A DNA stretch of 64,000 nt from Hirundichthys speculiger (GCA_018398805.1 JAGFBZ010000261.1:806001-870000), one strand, 5' to 3'; positions 35,548-48,552 are shown, numbered from the stretch's first letter. Program-made: numbers and translations. Notes: generated from the letters alone by a model not told the origin.

Positions 35548-36460
35548 CAGGCAGCCTGAGAGGCAGCAACCCTGGCAAATGAAGAGCTAAACTGAGACGA
35601 CGATCGCAAAGTAGAGCAAAAACACGACTATAAAACACAAGTGCACTATATTTGTCTAAATGTCCACTTTTGATTTAATCTCCGAAAGTGGTTAGAGCAA
35701 TTAAACCTGCTTTACGTTTAAACTAAACTTTAAACCATTACATTCATGGACATCGACTTAATGAACAGACACTGACCAAGTTTTTAGCCACAAGTTCTGA
35801 ATGGGGCACCTGATAATTCTGAGAATTGATTTTACATTTACAATTTATTTTGAAATACTGGTTGATCTCAAATGCAACCATCTGAGAAGGAAACAAAACA
35901 ATTCCTTGGATTTTCTTGTTTCTTTCCCGAAACATTCACCTGCATATCATAGTTTTCATCATTTACTACAGACATAAGTCCTGTAACAGCTATACATAAA
36001 TACAAATAATCAACCACAAATCCAGTCGCAAAGTTGGATTGCAAAACTAAATTTCAAAAGATAATGGGTCAGCATCAGCTTCCTGGTTTCACTACTTTAG
36101 CATAGAGCTTTGTTTCATAACTGTGCTGCTGCAAGCTGATTAGATTAAAGCTTGAAACAATACCTTTAAAATGTGGTAAAATGTTAAAAGTACCACTTTA
36201 ATTTGATGCTTGCAATCGGATAAACTACCTAAGACAATGTTGGACAAGCAACTAATTATTTTTATGGCCTGTGATGTCTTCAAACCTCTGAGCATTACAG
36301 GAGGTCGACAAATAGAAAAAGTGCACTTTGTGTTTTTGTTACTTTGAATTTGATTGTCGTCTCAGTCTGCCTGGCAGGAAGCACATCTGAGCAAAGAAAA
36401 CACCAGCTGTTTGAACGCAGAATCACTGAGTAATTATCAAAATAAAACAGAAATTTAACA
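35548..36460 (+). other. probable cortexin 3' UTR and flank
   Basis: This is AT-rich non-coding sequence after the cortexin stop. The clearest polyadenylation hexamer is AATAAA at 36441-36446. No repeat is recognised. The 3' end is inferred from the hexamer only. Confidence 0.35.
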
Positions 36461-36705
36461 TGTAAAATACCAACTTCCTCTCAGAGATCAGCAGGTTTAT
36501 CAAATCTCTCAAAGAGATAAATTTGCATCATGTTTTTCAACATGAGCGAGCATAATTATCCAACAAACCCATTAGACATCTGGGTGTTTGTCACAAGGTT
36601 AACCTCCTGTCTGCAGTGGTAGTTTTCTGCTCAGATCTTGTGAAGGTTGTAGAAATCCCTCTGCTCTGCAGCTCTCTGTAAGCAGCACTGCAGCACTCAG
36701 CAACG

Positions 36706-37029
36706 ATGCAGCGAGAACATGAAATGAATGTAAGAGTACGAAAGATGAGCAAGGATTTCACCAACTGCCTGCCAGGCAGCATGTTAGGGTTGCTGCCTCT
36801 CACGGGAGAAGAACTTGTTCTTTTTTTTGCCTTGTGTTCCTTTTTTTTAAGAGGCAATTTTACTAACATACTTGACAAACGTTTGCCGAACAACTTGTGA
36901 ATCTTTTTATTGCCGTTTTTTTTTTTTTTTTCTCCTTCTAAGAAGTATGTGGAGGAGGAGGAGCAGGAGGAGGCCCAGGAGAGTTGGAGGCAGGAGGACA
37001 GTGAACAAAGCTGTGTTGAATCGGTTTGA
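36706..37029 (+). other. speculative two-exon micro-ORF downstream of cortexin
   Basis: An ATG (A at -3) opens eight codons, MQREHEMN, that end exactly at a good donor (AAT|GTAAGAG, GT at 36730-36731). A strong acceptor follows a long pyrimidine tract (CTCCTTCTAAG, AG at 36941-36942). The next segment continues in phase 0 as KYVEEEEQEEAQESWRQEDS, then EQSCVESV and a stop at 37027-37029. The joined product would be 36 residues, very acidic and ending in ESV, a class I PDZ-ligand-like terminus. Phase agreement is suggestive, but the segment is short and I know no homologue. Confidence 0.18.
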
Positions 37030-37740
37030 CTGTGGAGACAAGTCAGTTTCCAGCGGCTCTCCACTGTCCTGCCAGCCTGTCAGTTGCTTAGTAACTGGGG
37101 TTGTCAGTGTCCAGCTGAAATCTGCAGCCAAAAGATCATTTCTGAAGGAACAAATAAATACCACGAGCGTTAAAATGCTTCACAGCTACATTGTCTACAT
37201 GTTAAGCCCATATCTGGCCATCAGCTGCAACGACTGAGTTTCTGAAATGAAGCTGACAGGTGAGTCTGTTGTCATTAACTTCAGTGTGTTGAAGCATTTC
37301 AAACTTTTCCAAGAAGCTAAATATTCTTTGAGAGACACACTTAAAAACAAAGCAAATTTATATAAGGACGCAGCCATATTGTCTGTCATAACATTGCACA
37401 CATACACACTCACAGATAAAACAAGTCAAATGCTCTTGCTTGTTAAAATTCTTTCAGCCAGAATCATCCTTGGTGAGGCCTAATTCAGGATGCAGTGATA
37501 ATGCCCCCATGTTAAAATCTTTCCTTTAAAGATCCGGACTGCATATTCTTTGTTTGGTAAGGAGAGTCTTGGTCGGCTAAGTACAACACAGATGCTTAAT
37601 TGCAATAAACGTGATATCACGGCTCCCTGGCAGAGCCAGTCTCTAGCAACGAGGAAGTGCGCACAAAACAAAACAACAGCAATTTATACAGAAATGTATA
37701 AATAATAAATAAATAAAGTTAACAATTTAGACTTGGCTCT

Positions 37741-37860
37741 CCCATTGGCCGGTCTGGTCCTCCGTTCATCTGTCCAATCCGCCGTCGCCACGTCATCCTC
37801 TTCTGATCCAATCCGCTGCCGGCATTCCCTGGAAAAGAAGAAAGAACTACACGTCCCATA
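37741..37860. promoter_or_regulatory. promoter-like cluster: CCAAT boxes, CRE-like and ZNF143-like sites
   Basis: Within 120 bp are an ATTGG (37744-37748), two CCAAT (37774-37778, 37808-37812), a CRE-like CCACGTCA (37788-37795) and ACTACACGTCCCA (37846-37858), close to the ZNF143/Staf core. The stretch is locally GC-richer than its surroundings and has no TATA box, as in many housekeeping or bidirectional promoters. No adjacent coding exon was recognised on either strand. Confidence 0.3.
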
Positions 37861-38299
37861 TGACCATTTTATTTACCTGGCCAGGTCTTTGTTTCCACCG
37901 ACTACACCGACTGTTTAGCTGACTACAACTGGGCTAGTTTGCTACATTTCTAATATAAAGTAAAGACAAACATACACTTAGATCAATCTAAGACACTGTA
38001 ATATGAACATATGGTTCATTAAGCAAAACAATAATATGGTAGAAATAATGAACAACAATAACACAGTGTGATATAAACTCAAAAGGTAATGTCATTTATG
38101 CTTCCAACACCACAACATTATTATGTTATCAATAACAATATTAACACTAATATTTAACTAATGTGTAACCCTGCAAAAACTTAACATGCCTCCTGAGAAA
38201 TCTGATGACAACTGGCTTTTAACACATTGAACAACCTGGTTACAGTTTTAAAAAATACTTACATTCGTAGCTAGCTTTTTTCAGGTGCCATCCTTTTCG

Positions 38300-38530
38300 A
38301 TGATATCTTGGAGAAAATACGCAATGCCTTCCGGATAGCCCTTACTCCCAAGGGTGGTACTGGAGAATCTAATAATGAGAGCGATACAGCACTTTGGGAC
38401 AGCACTTGTACTTCACGGGAACCCACATTTTCGAGCTTGAGGGTTGAGAGAGGAATTGGAATTCACCCTTTGACCCCCTCGAGCTTTTATTTTGGTACTT
38501 CCGGTTGCTGGCATCTTGAATTTGCATATT
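38300..38530. repeat. possible interspersed repeat
   Basis: CACTTTGGGACAGCACTTGT and the facing TTCGAGCTTGAGGG / CCCTCGAGC motifs resemble a common fish DNA-element sequence. No ends or coding capacity were identified. Confidence 0.3.
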
Positions 38531-38559
38531 AGCTAAATATATTAGTTTCGCCCAGAACA

Positions 38560-38815
38560 TTTAGATCTAACATTTAAATTTAACATTTAGGAGTAACATT
38601 TAGATTTAGATTTAACTTTTAGATTTTGATTTAATATTTGGATTTTGATTTAACATTTAGATTGAGATTTAACATTTGGGCATTACATTTTGATTTAACA
38701 TTTAGATTAAGCATTTAGAATTAGATTCATCATTCAGGCAAAACATTTAGATTCAGACTTAACTTTTAGATAAAACATTTAGACTTAAGATTTATATTTA
38801 GATTTAATTATTTGA
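38560..38815. repeat. TTTAGATTTAACA-type degenerate minisatellite
   Basis: About 250 bp consists of variants of TTTAACATTTAGATT (ATTTAGATTTAAC, CTTTTAGATTTTGATTTAA and so on) without a strict period. Confidence 0.8.
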
Positions 38816-41178
38816 TACAATTTTAAAAGTTAAATATTGTGTTAAATGGGCTAAAAAGTAACTTTCAAGTATTCACACCACTTTTTAAAAGATGATTTGA
38901 AGCTAAATGTGACAAAATATTGCAGTTATTTTCAGCATGGCCAATATTCCAAACAGCGCCTCAATTGGTTTATTGCCCCGAGTGCTAGCACGAATTGTCA
39001 CTATTTTGCTTCATTTTGCTATTTTCCGTTCTCACAAAACTGTTTCAGTTTACATTGTGTTGGTCTCTAAAGAAAGTTTACACTCTTTGCCATGTAATAA
39101 TAGACCTAGGGTTGTTTTATGTCGAGATTGTTCCCCTTCACCTTAGCTAAAATGGAAATACAGCTATTGTGTCATGAATATAAAAATATGTGTTTTCCAT
39201 TTTCAAACTATAAATTTGTGTGGATTCCATGTGTTGTCATCAGAAATTGGGATTTGTGGTGTAGTAAATGGTTCTTAGTGAAATTTTCATTTGAAAGATG
39301 AAATGGCAGTTGGAAAGGCCAAGAGAAGTGATGGGAGCAGTAGAGTGCTTACTGAGCAGACGCCATGTTCCCACCTGGTGCATGACACACACACACACAC
39401 GCATAATATATCTTTGCTCTTCCCTTTCATAACATGTATGATTACAAAAAAAAAGAAAAAAGACAGACATGTCCAAGTTGGATTGATGCACCTTGTTGTA
39501 AACATCTGTCACAGTGCATCTGTGCATTTATTTTTGTTGAGAAAAAAAACTGTTGAGAATACACCTTAAGTAGTTTGGCCCTTTCCTTTTTTCCTTTTCA
39601 AGGGATGTAAATAAACATGAGAATTTTAAAGCCTATTTCCACACACAGCAGAACAGCAGTGATATGTTGTTGTTTTTATTTTTTGTTGGTTTGTTTTGTT
39701 TTCTCTCTCTTGCAGCAGGCCCTCCAAAGGTGACCAGTAGTTATTCTGCAGTAACGGGCCTCCTCGTGGTCGGGGGTCTCCTGTCAAACCTCTGAGCTGA
39801 AAGCCCCCCAGAGCAGAGAAAGGATTTGAAGTTGCGATAAAAAAAAATCTGGAGGATATGAAAGCCTACTACCTTCTGGGTTTTTTCCTGCAGGGAAATG
39901 TTGAAATGTTGAATTAAAATGTTACACCCTCCACCTCCTGTACAGATAAAGACACAGGGAAGAGAAGGCAACAATGATAAACTCTTATCCAGTGAAGAGA
40001 TTTTTCCTTTGTTTTCTGTAGTTTTTTTTTCTGGTTAAAAATGTTGATTACAACATTATTTGACAGGGGAGCTCTAAGCCTCAGATTGAACCATACCATC
40101 GAGATCTTCTCCTGCTGTTTGGAAGAAACACTTCACAACAATTCTCCCTCTTTACTCAGCAGAAACAAATCTTCACTCAACTTAGAGAGTCTTTAGGCTT
40201 CCAAAGCTCTCTAGAGGAGTCTACCCTGCAGGCAAAGTGACCGAAACCTCCGTCTGAAGGAAAAACAATGACAGAAAGTTAAAAAGGGGAACTTCCATTT
40301 TCTGTTTCTTCTCTGCAGCAGATAGAGACTGTTGTTCTCTGCTGATTGAATGCAGTGGAATCAGGTGTAAAAGAGGGTCTGACATCTTGTGGACTGAAAC
40401 TTTGAACATATTTTTTGTTTTTCTGTTAAGAATCTCAAAGAAGATTTAACTTTTCTTCATTTTTTTAAAGCTCTTGGGCTCCTTTCATGCAAGGCGGGAA
40501 CCTACTAGAGATCAGAGATGATCTCTTTTTTGTTCCTTTTTGTGCCCTGGAAGATATTTTAAACCCACAACTGAAAATCACCTAAAAGTTTTATTTCTAA
40601 TATGTTCCATCCATACAGGGGAAAATCATTCTCTCTTCAGTCTAATTAACTGAATACCCCTGACTGCAGAGTTGTTCATCACTATTGTCATTTCCTAATA
40701 GTGTTTTTGTCAGTGTTGAGTCACCTGCTGTGCTTCAGAAAGTTATCATTTCTATTCATTTACTTGGAATCTGCACAGTTGTTGAGTTTTTATCTACAGG
40801 CTACTGGAATCATTCCAGTATGTCTTCAAAAACGCTCTGACATGTTCAACTTTGTTGAGGACAAAGCTTTTACATTTCTGGAGTTATTTTCATAGTTCCT
40901 CTGTTGTTTGGAGGCTGCAGTTTAGATTTTTAGAGCCAGAGAACCTGAGTGGAACATGTTCTCCCAAACTTGATTTGAATTTAAGTTAATTTCTTCACCC
41001 TTTCCCAAATTAAAATTTTGTCTTCCAAAACCAGAATTGTGTTAGTTGCACAGCTTGCTATGACCTATTTTTAACTTAAACCTCATGAAAGAAGAACACA
41101 TATCTAAAAATGTAAAAAGCACATTTCACATTTTGGTTCTGAAAATGTCCTCATAAAGCTGCAGCTTGCCTCTTCCAA

Positions 41179-41185
<7 letters not shown>

Positions 41186-41271
<86 letters not shown>
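41186..41271. repeat. (TA)n microsatellite, ~43 units
   Basis: Pure alternating TA. Confidence 0.97.
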
Positions 41272-41273
<2 letters not shown>

Positions 41274-43849
41274 TCACTTGATATAATTCATGTTGTGACT
41301 TATTAAATCTATATATATAATATATTTATGAAAAGCTGGATTTCCTGAAGCATTCTCACAGACTTCTTCTAAGTTTTCAATTTTTAAGGAGTAAAGTCCT
41401 TCTCTGGTCAAATGCGCTCAGTTACGAAATACAGTCATAACAATTTTACACATTACATCAAAATAATCTGGCCCTACCAGGTCTTAAAATTCGGTACATA
41501 CAATTTAAGATGAATGACAATGTCTGACATATTGCGCCATGCCATGATTTATTCAATAAAAACTGAATCAAAATGTAGAAGCAATGCAAAAGAAGACGAA
41601 GACCTTCCAGCATTTTGAAGGTCAGTAGCAGCCAAGTCCTGCTATGCAATACACTTGATGATCAGCAAGTGCAAAGGTGCAGAAATCTTTACAGTTCAAT
41701 CAATCAACTCAGTCAGCTTTATTTTTTAAAGCACTTTAAAAACAATATGGTGGGCCAAACTTTACTACTGAAAAAAAGACAGCAATGATACCTATCAAAA
41801 AAATAAATTGTTGCTGCCCATCAATCTGGAAAAGACCATTTACTAACACTTTGGAGTCCATCATTCTTCAGTGAGAAAGATTATTCACAAATAGAATAAT
41901 TCACAACAGTTGCCTGTCCTCCCAGGAGCGGACATCCTAGGAAGTTTACAGCAAGGTCAGACTGTGCAAAGGTCAGAGGTTTTATTTCAATAAAGAAGAA
42001 CGCAGTGTAAGTTATCATTTGTTACTGACTCTGTTTACCTGACCTTGAGACCTGATAAGGACCACATTATTTATTTTATTAAATCAAGATGCATAAAATC
42101 ACATTACTTCCTTACTTTTCATTTAGTATTCTCCTGTAATTAAGTTTAAATGATATGTCCTCACAAGTCTAAAAGTACCCCATATTAATAAATTGAAAAA
42201 CATAAAAGACCATACTCTAGAAACTGTCTTTGTTCATAAGCTAGGCATACTTAAAGCATTTACTTGAATTTTATATCCTAAACCTGTAGGATGGTCCACA
42301 CACAGTTATACATTAAGATGTTGTCTCCACTGCCTCTGTTTTTGCATACCTTGTAAGACCATACAAAGACACACACACACAAGCTTAATGGAACAAAAGT
42401 ACTGATAAAGTGGATAATCTGCTTGCATATACATACTGTAAATGCTGACTGTTGAACACTCCTAGCATCGCACTGCCAAAATAAAACCTTCGAGATAAAC
42501 TCTGTCCTGTTCTTTCTCTTTTCTCTTCCTTATCTATTTCATTGTCCTCACAGACCTTCAGTCACCGTGCACCCCCCTGCCACCAGTCGGTTTTTAATCT
42601 GTTTACTTTAGCACCTTGACAGGTGAAGTATATTTGTCCTGATAAAAGCTCATAAGGAAGTAAAATGGTGAGAAAGAAGTAAAATAATTCTCTTTGTAGG
42701 ACATCTCTCTGTCTTATCGCTTTACCTTCTCTCATACTCATCTCCCTTAAAAGAGCTCAAAACTCTCATTCCTTTGCTGTCAACTGCTGCAGAATAAGAC
42801 ATATCTGTGTAGAGGCTTTTCCTGAAGCTTTAGTAATATATTTAAAGCCTGTGGACAGAGTTGTTAGATTTGTTGTTAAATGCTGTGGACATACAAGGAT
42901 TCATTTTGCTACATTTTTGCACAACTACATAAATACCTTATACATATATTACTGAGAACATTGCCAGAGACACAACTTGCATTAGATGCAACAATACTGC
43001 CCCATAAAATTAACATTTACATGAGACTTCAGATAGTTGAAATTGAAACTCTTTCCAATTGTACACTTTAAAAATTGGCAAGAACAAAATACCATGCAGC
43101 ACAGTCATCTTTCGTTTGCAACAGTCCAATATCATGCAGTGTCCACCATGCATTCGGTCTGAGATCAGTCTTAGCCTCAATGGCTATATTAATCCTACAT
43201 GTCGGTGACTGTGCTGTGTGATAAGGAAGCATGGTTTCAGGGGTTGGCAGTCCATGGCTTTGATTCTTACCTGCTTGTAGAAAATGGGGACAGATGAAAA
43301 CAAAACAGAAGCAAATGAATCAGCTCATCTGAATGCAGGGAAAAAATACAGTATCTAGTGGCACTCTCAAGTCTTTTTCTTTTCTTTAAAAATCTTACCA
43401 GTCCACAATGACAGCATTGAAATTTCCAAAATTCATCATGATACAATAAAGAGAGAAGCAAAATAGAAAAAAGACAGGGAGATATAAATTACACATCCAT
43501 AACTAAACATCAGATGCAGAGCCCCCGGCTCACTATGCACAACTGAGACATTAAAAGACCTGTAAACATGCAGAAAAGCTTTTTCATTTACAGTGATAAA
43601 TGTTAGGGAAGCACATACAATTTAGAGATGAAAGATACCAATCTGTTATAATAAGGATACACATTAAAAAATCTGACGAGCACAACAACCGGAGGAGAGG
43701 TAGATGATCCTATCAAATTTAATCAACTTTAACAATACTAGGTTGTGTTATATAATAGAAAGATATTACGTTTTCCAGATGATATTAATTAAATGACTAC
43801 AGATAGACTCAGAAAAATGACAGGGAGTTTTAAACAGAATACATGAAAG

Positions 43850-44060
43850 TAAAAAAATGACTAGATGGTATAACAAGGCTCTGAAAAGTTAGGAAATGAC
43901 TACAAAGACAGTCAAATAACCACAATTGGATATAAACTGACTTGATCACAAAGAGACAAAAACGGACAACCAAGAGTTGTAACAGGACTGAAGACAAAAA
44001 GTTTCTAAATACATCAAGTTAAAAACAGAAAAACAACAAAGAAAAGAAGAGAAAGAGAGA
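43850..44060. repeat. second patch of degenerate CACAAAGAGACA repeats
   Basis: AATGACTACAAAGACAG, AACCACAATTGG, ATCACAAAGAGACAAAA and similar variants follow one another. Confidence 0.45.
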
Positions 44061-44368
44061 AGAAAAAACTAAAATATGCTTAAAAAATTAGTCTTATTTA
44101 GAAGAACACTGTCTTTATTTTGGAAACAATTAGTGTTTAAATTGCTTAAACAAAATCCATTAAAGTAGTACATTTCTGTTGTTCTGATGTTTTTCTTTAT
44201 TGATTGATCTTTATTTATAGATTTCTACTTTCATACTTTTCATTTTAAGGACATTTTCATTAAAACTCAAGCATCTCTGCGTTTAGATATTTTTTATGTC
44301 CACTGAAAAACTTGACTAAATTAGCTTGTTTCAATTTGCTTTTCCTTTCAGAAAAATCTATGTATATA

Positions 44369-44734
44369 CAGTCATGGAAAAAATTATTAGACCACCATTT
44401 TTTCTTCACTTTCTTGTTCATTTTAATACCTGGTACCACTAAACTTCATCATGTGACTAAAACAGACAGAAAAGAAAACAATGAATGCATAAAAGCAGTG
44501 TTTTTGGCAGTACAACGCCATAGCTATTGATGTAAAAACTTAAGTGATTTAGGTTATAATCAAGAAAACCATGGAAAATGGTAAGATATCAGCTCTTAAA
44601 TAAAACTCTTATGAGCAATCTTTGTGGTTATCGTTATGTTTGTCCAAACAGATGTACCTTTAGTTGTACCAGGCATTAAAATGAACAAGAAACTGAAGAA
44701 AACAAGGGTGGTCTAATAATTTTTTCCATGACTG
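44369..44734. mobile_element. intact Tc1/mariner-type MITE, 366 bp, TA-flanked
   Basis: Ends CAGTCATGGAAAAAATTATT and its reverse complement continue as inverted repeats for about 75 bp on each side (both include CTTGTTCATTTTAAT and CCTGGTAC). TA lies at 44367-44368 and 44735-44736. There is no transposase. The right end abuts a (TA)n tract. Confidence 0.85.
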
Positions 44735-44736
44735 TA

Positions 44737-44808
<72 letters not shown>
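44735..44808. repeat. (TA)n microsatellite at MITE edge
   Basis: Nearly pure TA with one TG interruption, starting at the MITE target site. Confidence 0.97.
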
Positions 44809-44809
<1 letters not shown>

Positions 44810-44844
44810 AGAATAAAAGCCACTCTAAGTAGCAATCCAACCTC

Positions 44845-44878
44845 TGACCACATTGGGGTCAGCTACCCCATGTGGTCA
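44845..44878. other. hairpin adjoining the (TA)n tract
   Basis: TGACCACATTGGGGT and ACCCCATGTGGTCA pair with one bulged base around a CAGCT loop. Confidence 0.7.
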
Positions 44879-46051
44879 CACGCATAAAAAAGTTCATGCG
44901 TCGAAACCTGGTATAAGACGGCCTTAAAGGAAGGTAGAAGTCTTTAAATGTCTTTAAATTAAAATCAAAAAGATGTCCAGTTGCCTTGATTTAAACCTTT
45001 GACAGTAACTGTAATCTGGATGACTGAAAGTCAACACATTCTGGACCACAGTGGCTCTTTTGTCAGCACAGCACATCAATATGCCCCCATGAGGTGAGAG
45101 TTAGTACAGCTACATAGAGTGGCTTTTAATAATGACAATATTTATACTTCTTTGTTGTTGTTGTTTTAAACAAGATGGATGCAATTGCAATTACAAAAAG
45201 TATGAAAAGTAATAAAGTATAATAAATATAGGAATTAAAGAGATTAAAAACCTTCAAAAGAAAATACAATAATACAAAGAAGTAAAAGTAAGTAAATTAG
45301 GTAAAGAATGGATAAGACGTGCATTTGTCTTTAAAATGACTGAATAATAAAGCAACAGTTGGATGTAAATGGAAAAAAGAACTGCTGAAATGTTAATGAG
45401 ATTATGTTTCTTGTCAGAAATTGACACATAAGTTACAAGATTGTCTTCTGTTCACTTTTACAAATGCAAAACCATCAGATGTGATGCAAGCACTTAGCAG
45501 AGGCTTCTGTCTATAAAGCCTTTTAATTTCGATTTCTGCCTTTGGGACCATCTGCATTCTACACTTCCTCTTCACCATCCTGTCTTCCTCCCACAACTTC
45601 ACCCTTCCTCACCCTCATGTCCTCTCTCTAAACGCTTATCCTCCACTTCCTCCTTGCCTTATGCTGAACCTGTTTACATAGGATTAGGAACTCAAGCAAC
45701 ACTCCCATTGCTGTTTTCTTACCCTTTAAGAGTCAGGATGTGATTTCTGTCTCCAGTAGGTGTTTGTTTCTGTGGTGAATTTGTTTGTCTTAAACTTTGG
45801 GCACAAGCACAGCCTCACATATGAACTTTACCACTGAGCTGCTGGTTTACCCCAACTGTTGACTTATTTATTTATTTATTTAACACTGTTCCTGAAGACA
45901 AAACACCCAACAACACAAATGGTCATGTTAATGACTGCAAAGTAATGCAAAATAACAAAAGACATACATCAACAACACAGACACGAAACACAAAACAACC
46001 ACAAGCATGGAAACTGACCACTAAGAGAACACGATAGGTGTTATCATTTCT

Positions 46052-46112
46052 GAAACATTTTAAAGACTATACAGACTATACTATATATATAGTATAGTTT
46101 TTTAAATGTTTC
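46052..46112. other. AT-rich extended palindrome
   Basis: A perfect 24-bp palindrome (46075-46098, ACTATACTATA / TATAGTATAGT arms) is flanked by GAAACATTTTAAA and TTTAAATGTTTC, which also pair, giving a longer cruciform-capable structure. Confidence 0.75.
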
Positions 46113-46523
46113 AAAAACTATACAACAGTATTTAGAAGTCACCTTTGAAAATATTCAAGAATGATTTTTAAGGGGTGTCTTTTAAAGGTGGATTTTTCCT
46201 TTAAATGTTTGTGAAGTCTGTCTTTATTGATACATTTTTTGATAACTAAATGATCATCTGTTCTCACTGGTCTTTTCTCTGTTGTGAAAAAGTGGAAAAA
46301 ATTAAAAATAAACAAAAAACATTGATGTGAAATCTACATCAGTGTTTTTGGGGTCTCATACCAATCAGTCTTTCTGTCATGTTTCTTTAACCACCAGATA
46401 ATGGGAATCGTTTTCAAGTCGCAACAAAAAAAAAATCTACAGATGATTAAAACAACACCTGTATTTATTAGCTTTATTGCTACATTTTGAGGATTTTAGT
46501 TTTGATTAAAAACTTAGTAAGTC

Positions 46524-46536
46524 ATTATTATTATTA

Positions 46537-46584
<48 letters not shown>
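46524..46584. repeat. (TTA)n microsatellite
   Basis: About 20 TTA units with one interruption. Confidence 0.95.
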
Positions 46585-46587
<3 letters not shown>

Positions 46588-48324
46588 TTTAAAAAAAAGA
46601 AGAATGGGCACATGAAACACAATTACGCAAAAAACAACAACACAGAACTCCAAAGTTAAATGAAGTGAAACCTAAACATTTAAACTGAATGCCTGAATTA
46701 AAGACATTTAAACTTTTTTGCTTAAAAATTATGTTATTATTTCTCTGCATTTTATATATGTTTGTTTGTTAGCTTTTTCCTTCTTTACTGGTTGAAGACA
46801 TCAAAAGTGAAACATTGTCGGGTTCATTCTGTGCTCACAAAGCACCTTAAGAATTTTCCTTGAAAGAGAAACTTAAAGGTTTAACTGTCCTGTAGCTGAG
46901 GGATTAATTTGAAGGTGTTGTGAAGAAAAGAATATCTCAGAAGTTGAGAAAAATTATTGAGATATCTATAAAAGTTTTTCACAGTAATAATAACAATAAT
47001 AATAATTGAATCCTACATTTTCAACGACAACAATGAGCTTGCGTAATCATAATTTGCTGCACCTGCCTCACAGTATTTGAAATACAGATGGAACTGACTT
47101 AAAGTTATTTTTACTCCTGTTGGTTGCAAAGTTTTTTGATCAACAGTTTAACTAATTTTAAGCAGTTCCTTAAGTATAAGTTGAAAGTATTACCAAAACA
47201 AACACTTGTCAAGAATTCTTAAGGCCAAGACCAAAGAGGATTTGTGCAAACATTCCTACATTTCTTTAACAATAATATGAATAAAACTCTCATACATGAT
47301 TTATGCAACTGAACCCAGAAAATGCAACACGTCTGGAAACTAAATTTAACAATATTTTTAGAATATAACGATATAGTTCAACGGTTCCTCAGTAATTTCT
47401 TGCTTAACTGTTTATTTCAGTAATCTGTCACCTGTGGATTTTATCTGCTCTTTTTATTTTTACAGTATTGGTGACGTGCAGATTGTGTATATAAGTATGC
47501 AACCATAGGTCTTCTACATTTTCTTAGTGGTTTGAAGTTATCATATCAAAACTTAAGTGTAGATATATCTCTTTGCCTTCTGTCAGCCTTCTGTCTAACC
47601 TCCTTTATGAAGCTGTGCCCTTGTTTTATAGGCTGACTTTAAATGCTGTGCTTGCAGAATTCTGGCTTTGCATCCACATGCTTTTATATGAAACACAACG
47701 ATGTCTGTTTAGTTTGGTCTGTCTTCAGACTGCAGAAACAAGCGAAAAAAGAAATAAAGGGGGCAGTTTAAAATTCAGACAAAATTTGGACATTAAGCTT
47801 CTTCACATCATACGATCATATTAGTGAGCATACGAGAGCTAATATTAGTCTACATTTCCATAATCTGTGTGCCTGTGTGAGTCATCATACATGAAAGCTG
47901 ACAGATGGCCGATGGGTGGGTGACAAATTACAACATGCTGCTGCTTACAAGGAGGGAGATATGAATTCCTGGCAACGCTGCCACACGGAGCTGACTCCAA
48001 GTGACCTGACTGAATCCCTGAACCCAGTGCTTTATTGCCATTCCTAAAAACCACATCTTTATATAATTTGGGTCAAAAATTATGTTTAAAGATGTTTTGA
48101 AGCCCTTCTGGGCAAGTCTTATCAGTCAGCTGCCGTCTTGCCTTTATATAATTAATTGATGTTAACATAAAATGATTCCTTAACGGGGTGAGACCCATAA
48201 CAACATTTTTAATGATCTCTTAGATTACAAATGTACAAAGGTTAAAATTTTTCCTGTTGTAAAGTTTCAAAATAGAATCAAGGTTTAAAAAGCTGCTCTG
48301 CATATTTTTAGTTGATACTGTACT

Positions 48325-48552
48325 GTCTAATGCAGGTGTGGGCAACTTCAGTCCTCAAGGGCCGCTGTCCTGCATGTCTTAGATGTTTTAATGCCACAAC
48401 ACACCTTATTCAAATGAATAGATCACCATCAGCTTGTCATCCAGGTCTGCACAAGACTGTTAATGAGCCATTCATGTGAATCAGGTGTGCTGAAGCAACA
48501 CTTGCAGGACACCGGCCCTCGAGGACTGGAGTTGCCCACCCCTGGTCTAATG
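48325..48552. mobile_element. intact hAT MITE with perfect 8-bp target duplication
   Basis: The 212-bp body (48333-48544) starts CAGGTGTGGGCAACTTCAG and ends GACTGGAGTTGCCCACCCCT+G, forming imperfect inverted ends. GTCTAATG flanks both sides (48325-48332 and 48545-48552). Eight-bp duplications and CAGG..CCTG ends are typical of hAT elements. Confidence 0.9.

Larger units (their letters stand above)
38816..44368. other. non-coding stretch
   Basis: Holds the (TA)n tract at 41.2 kb, a SINE-like scrap near 41698-41760 and the degenerate repeat patch at 43.85 kb. Nothing else recognised. Confidence 0.45.

Noticed and set aside
36591..37064. 157-codon minus-strand frame
   Set aside because: Low-complexity Lys/Ser-rich translation of T- and GGA-rich DNA, no motif, no start context.
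37247..37258. ATGAAGCTGACAG|GTGAGT as a tiny coding exon
   Set aside because: Good donor, but only four codons and no partner acceptor or homology.
39717..39735. TCTCTCTTGCAG acceptor followed by CAGGCCCTCCAAAG|GTGACC as a micro-exon
   Set aside because: Too short and unsupported; donor is weak.
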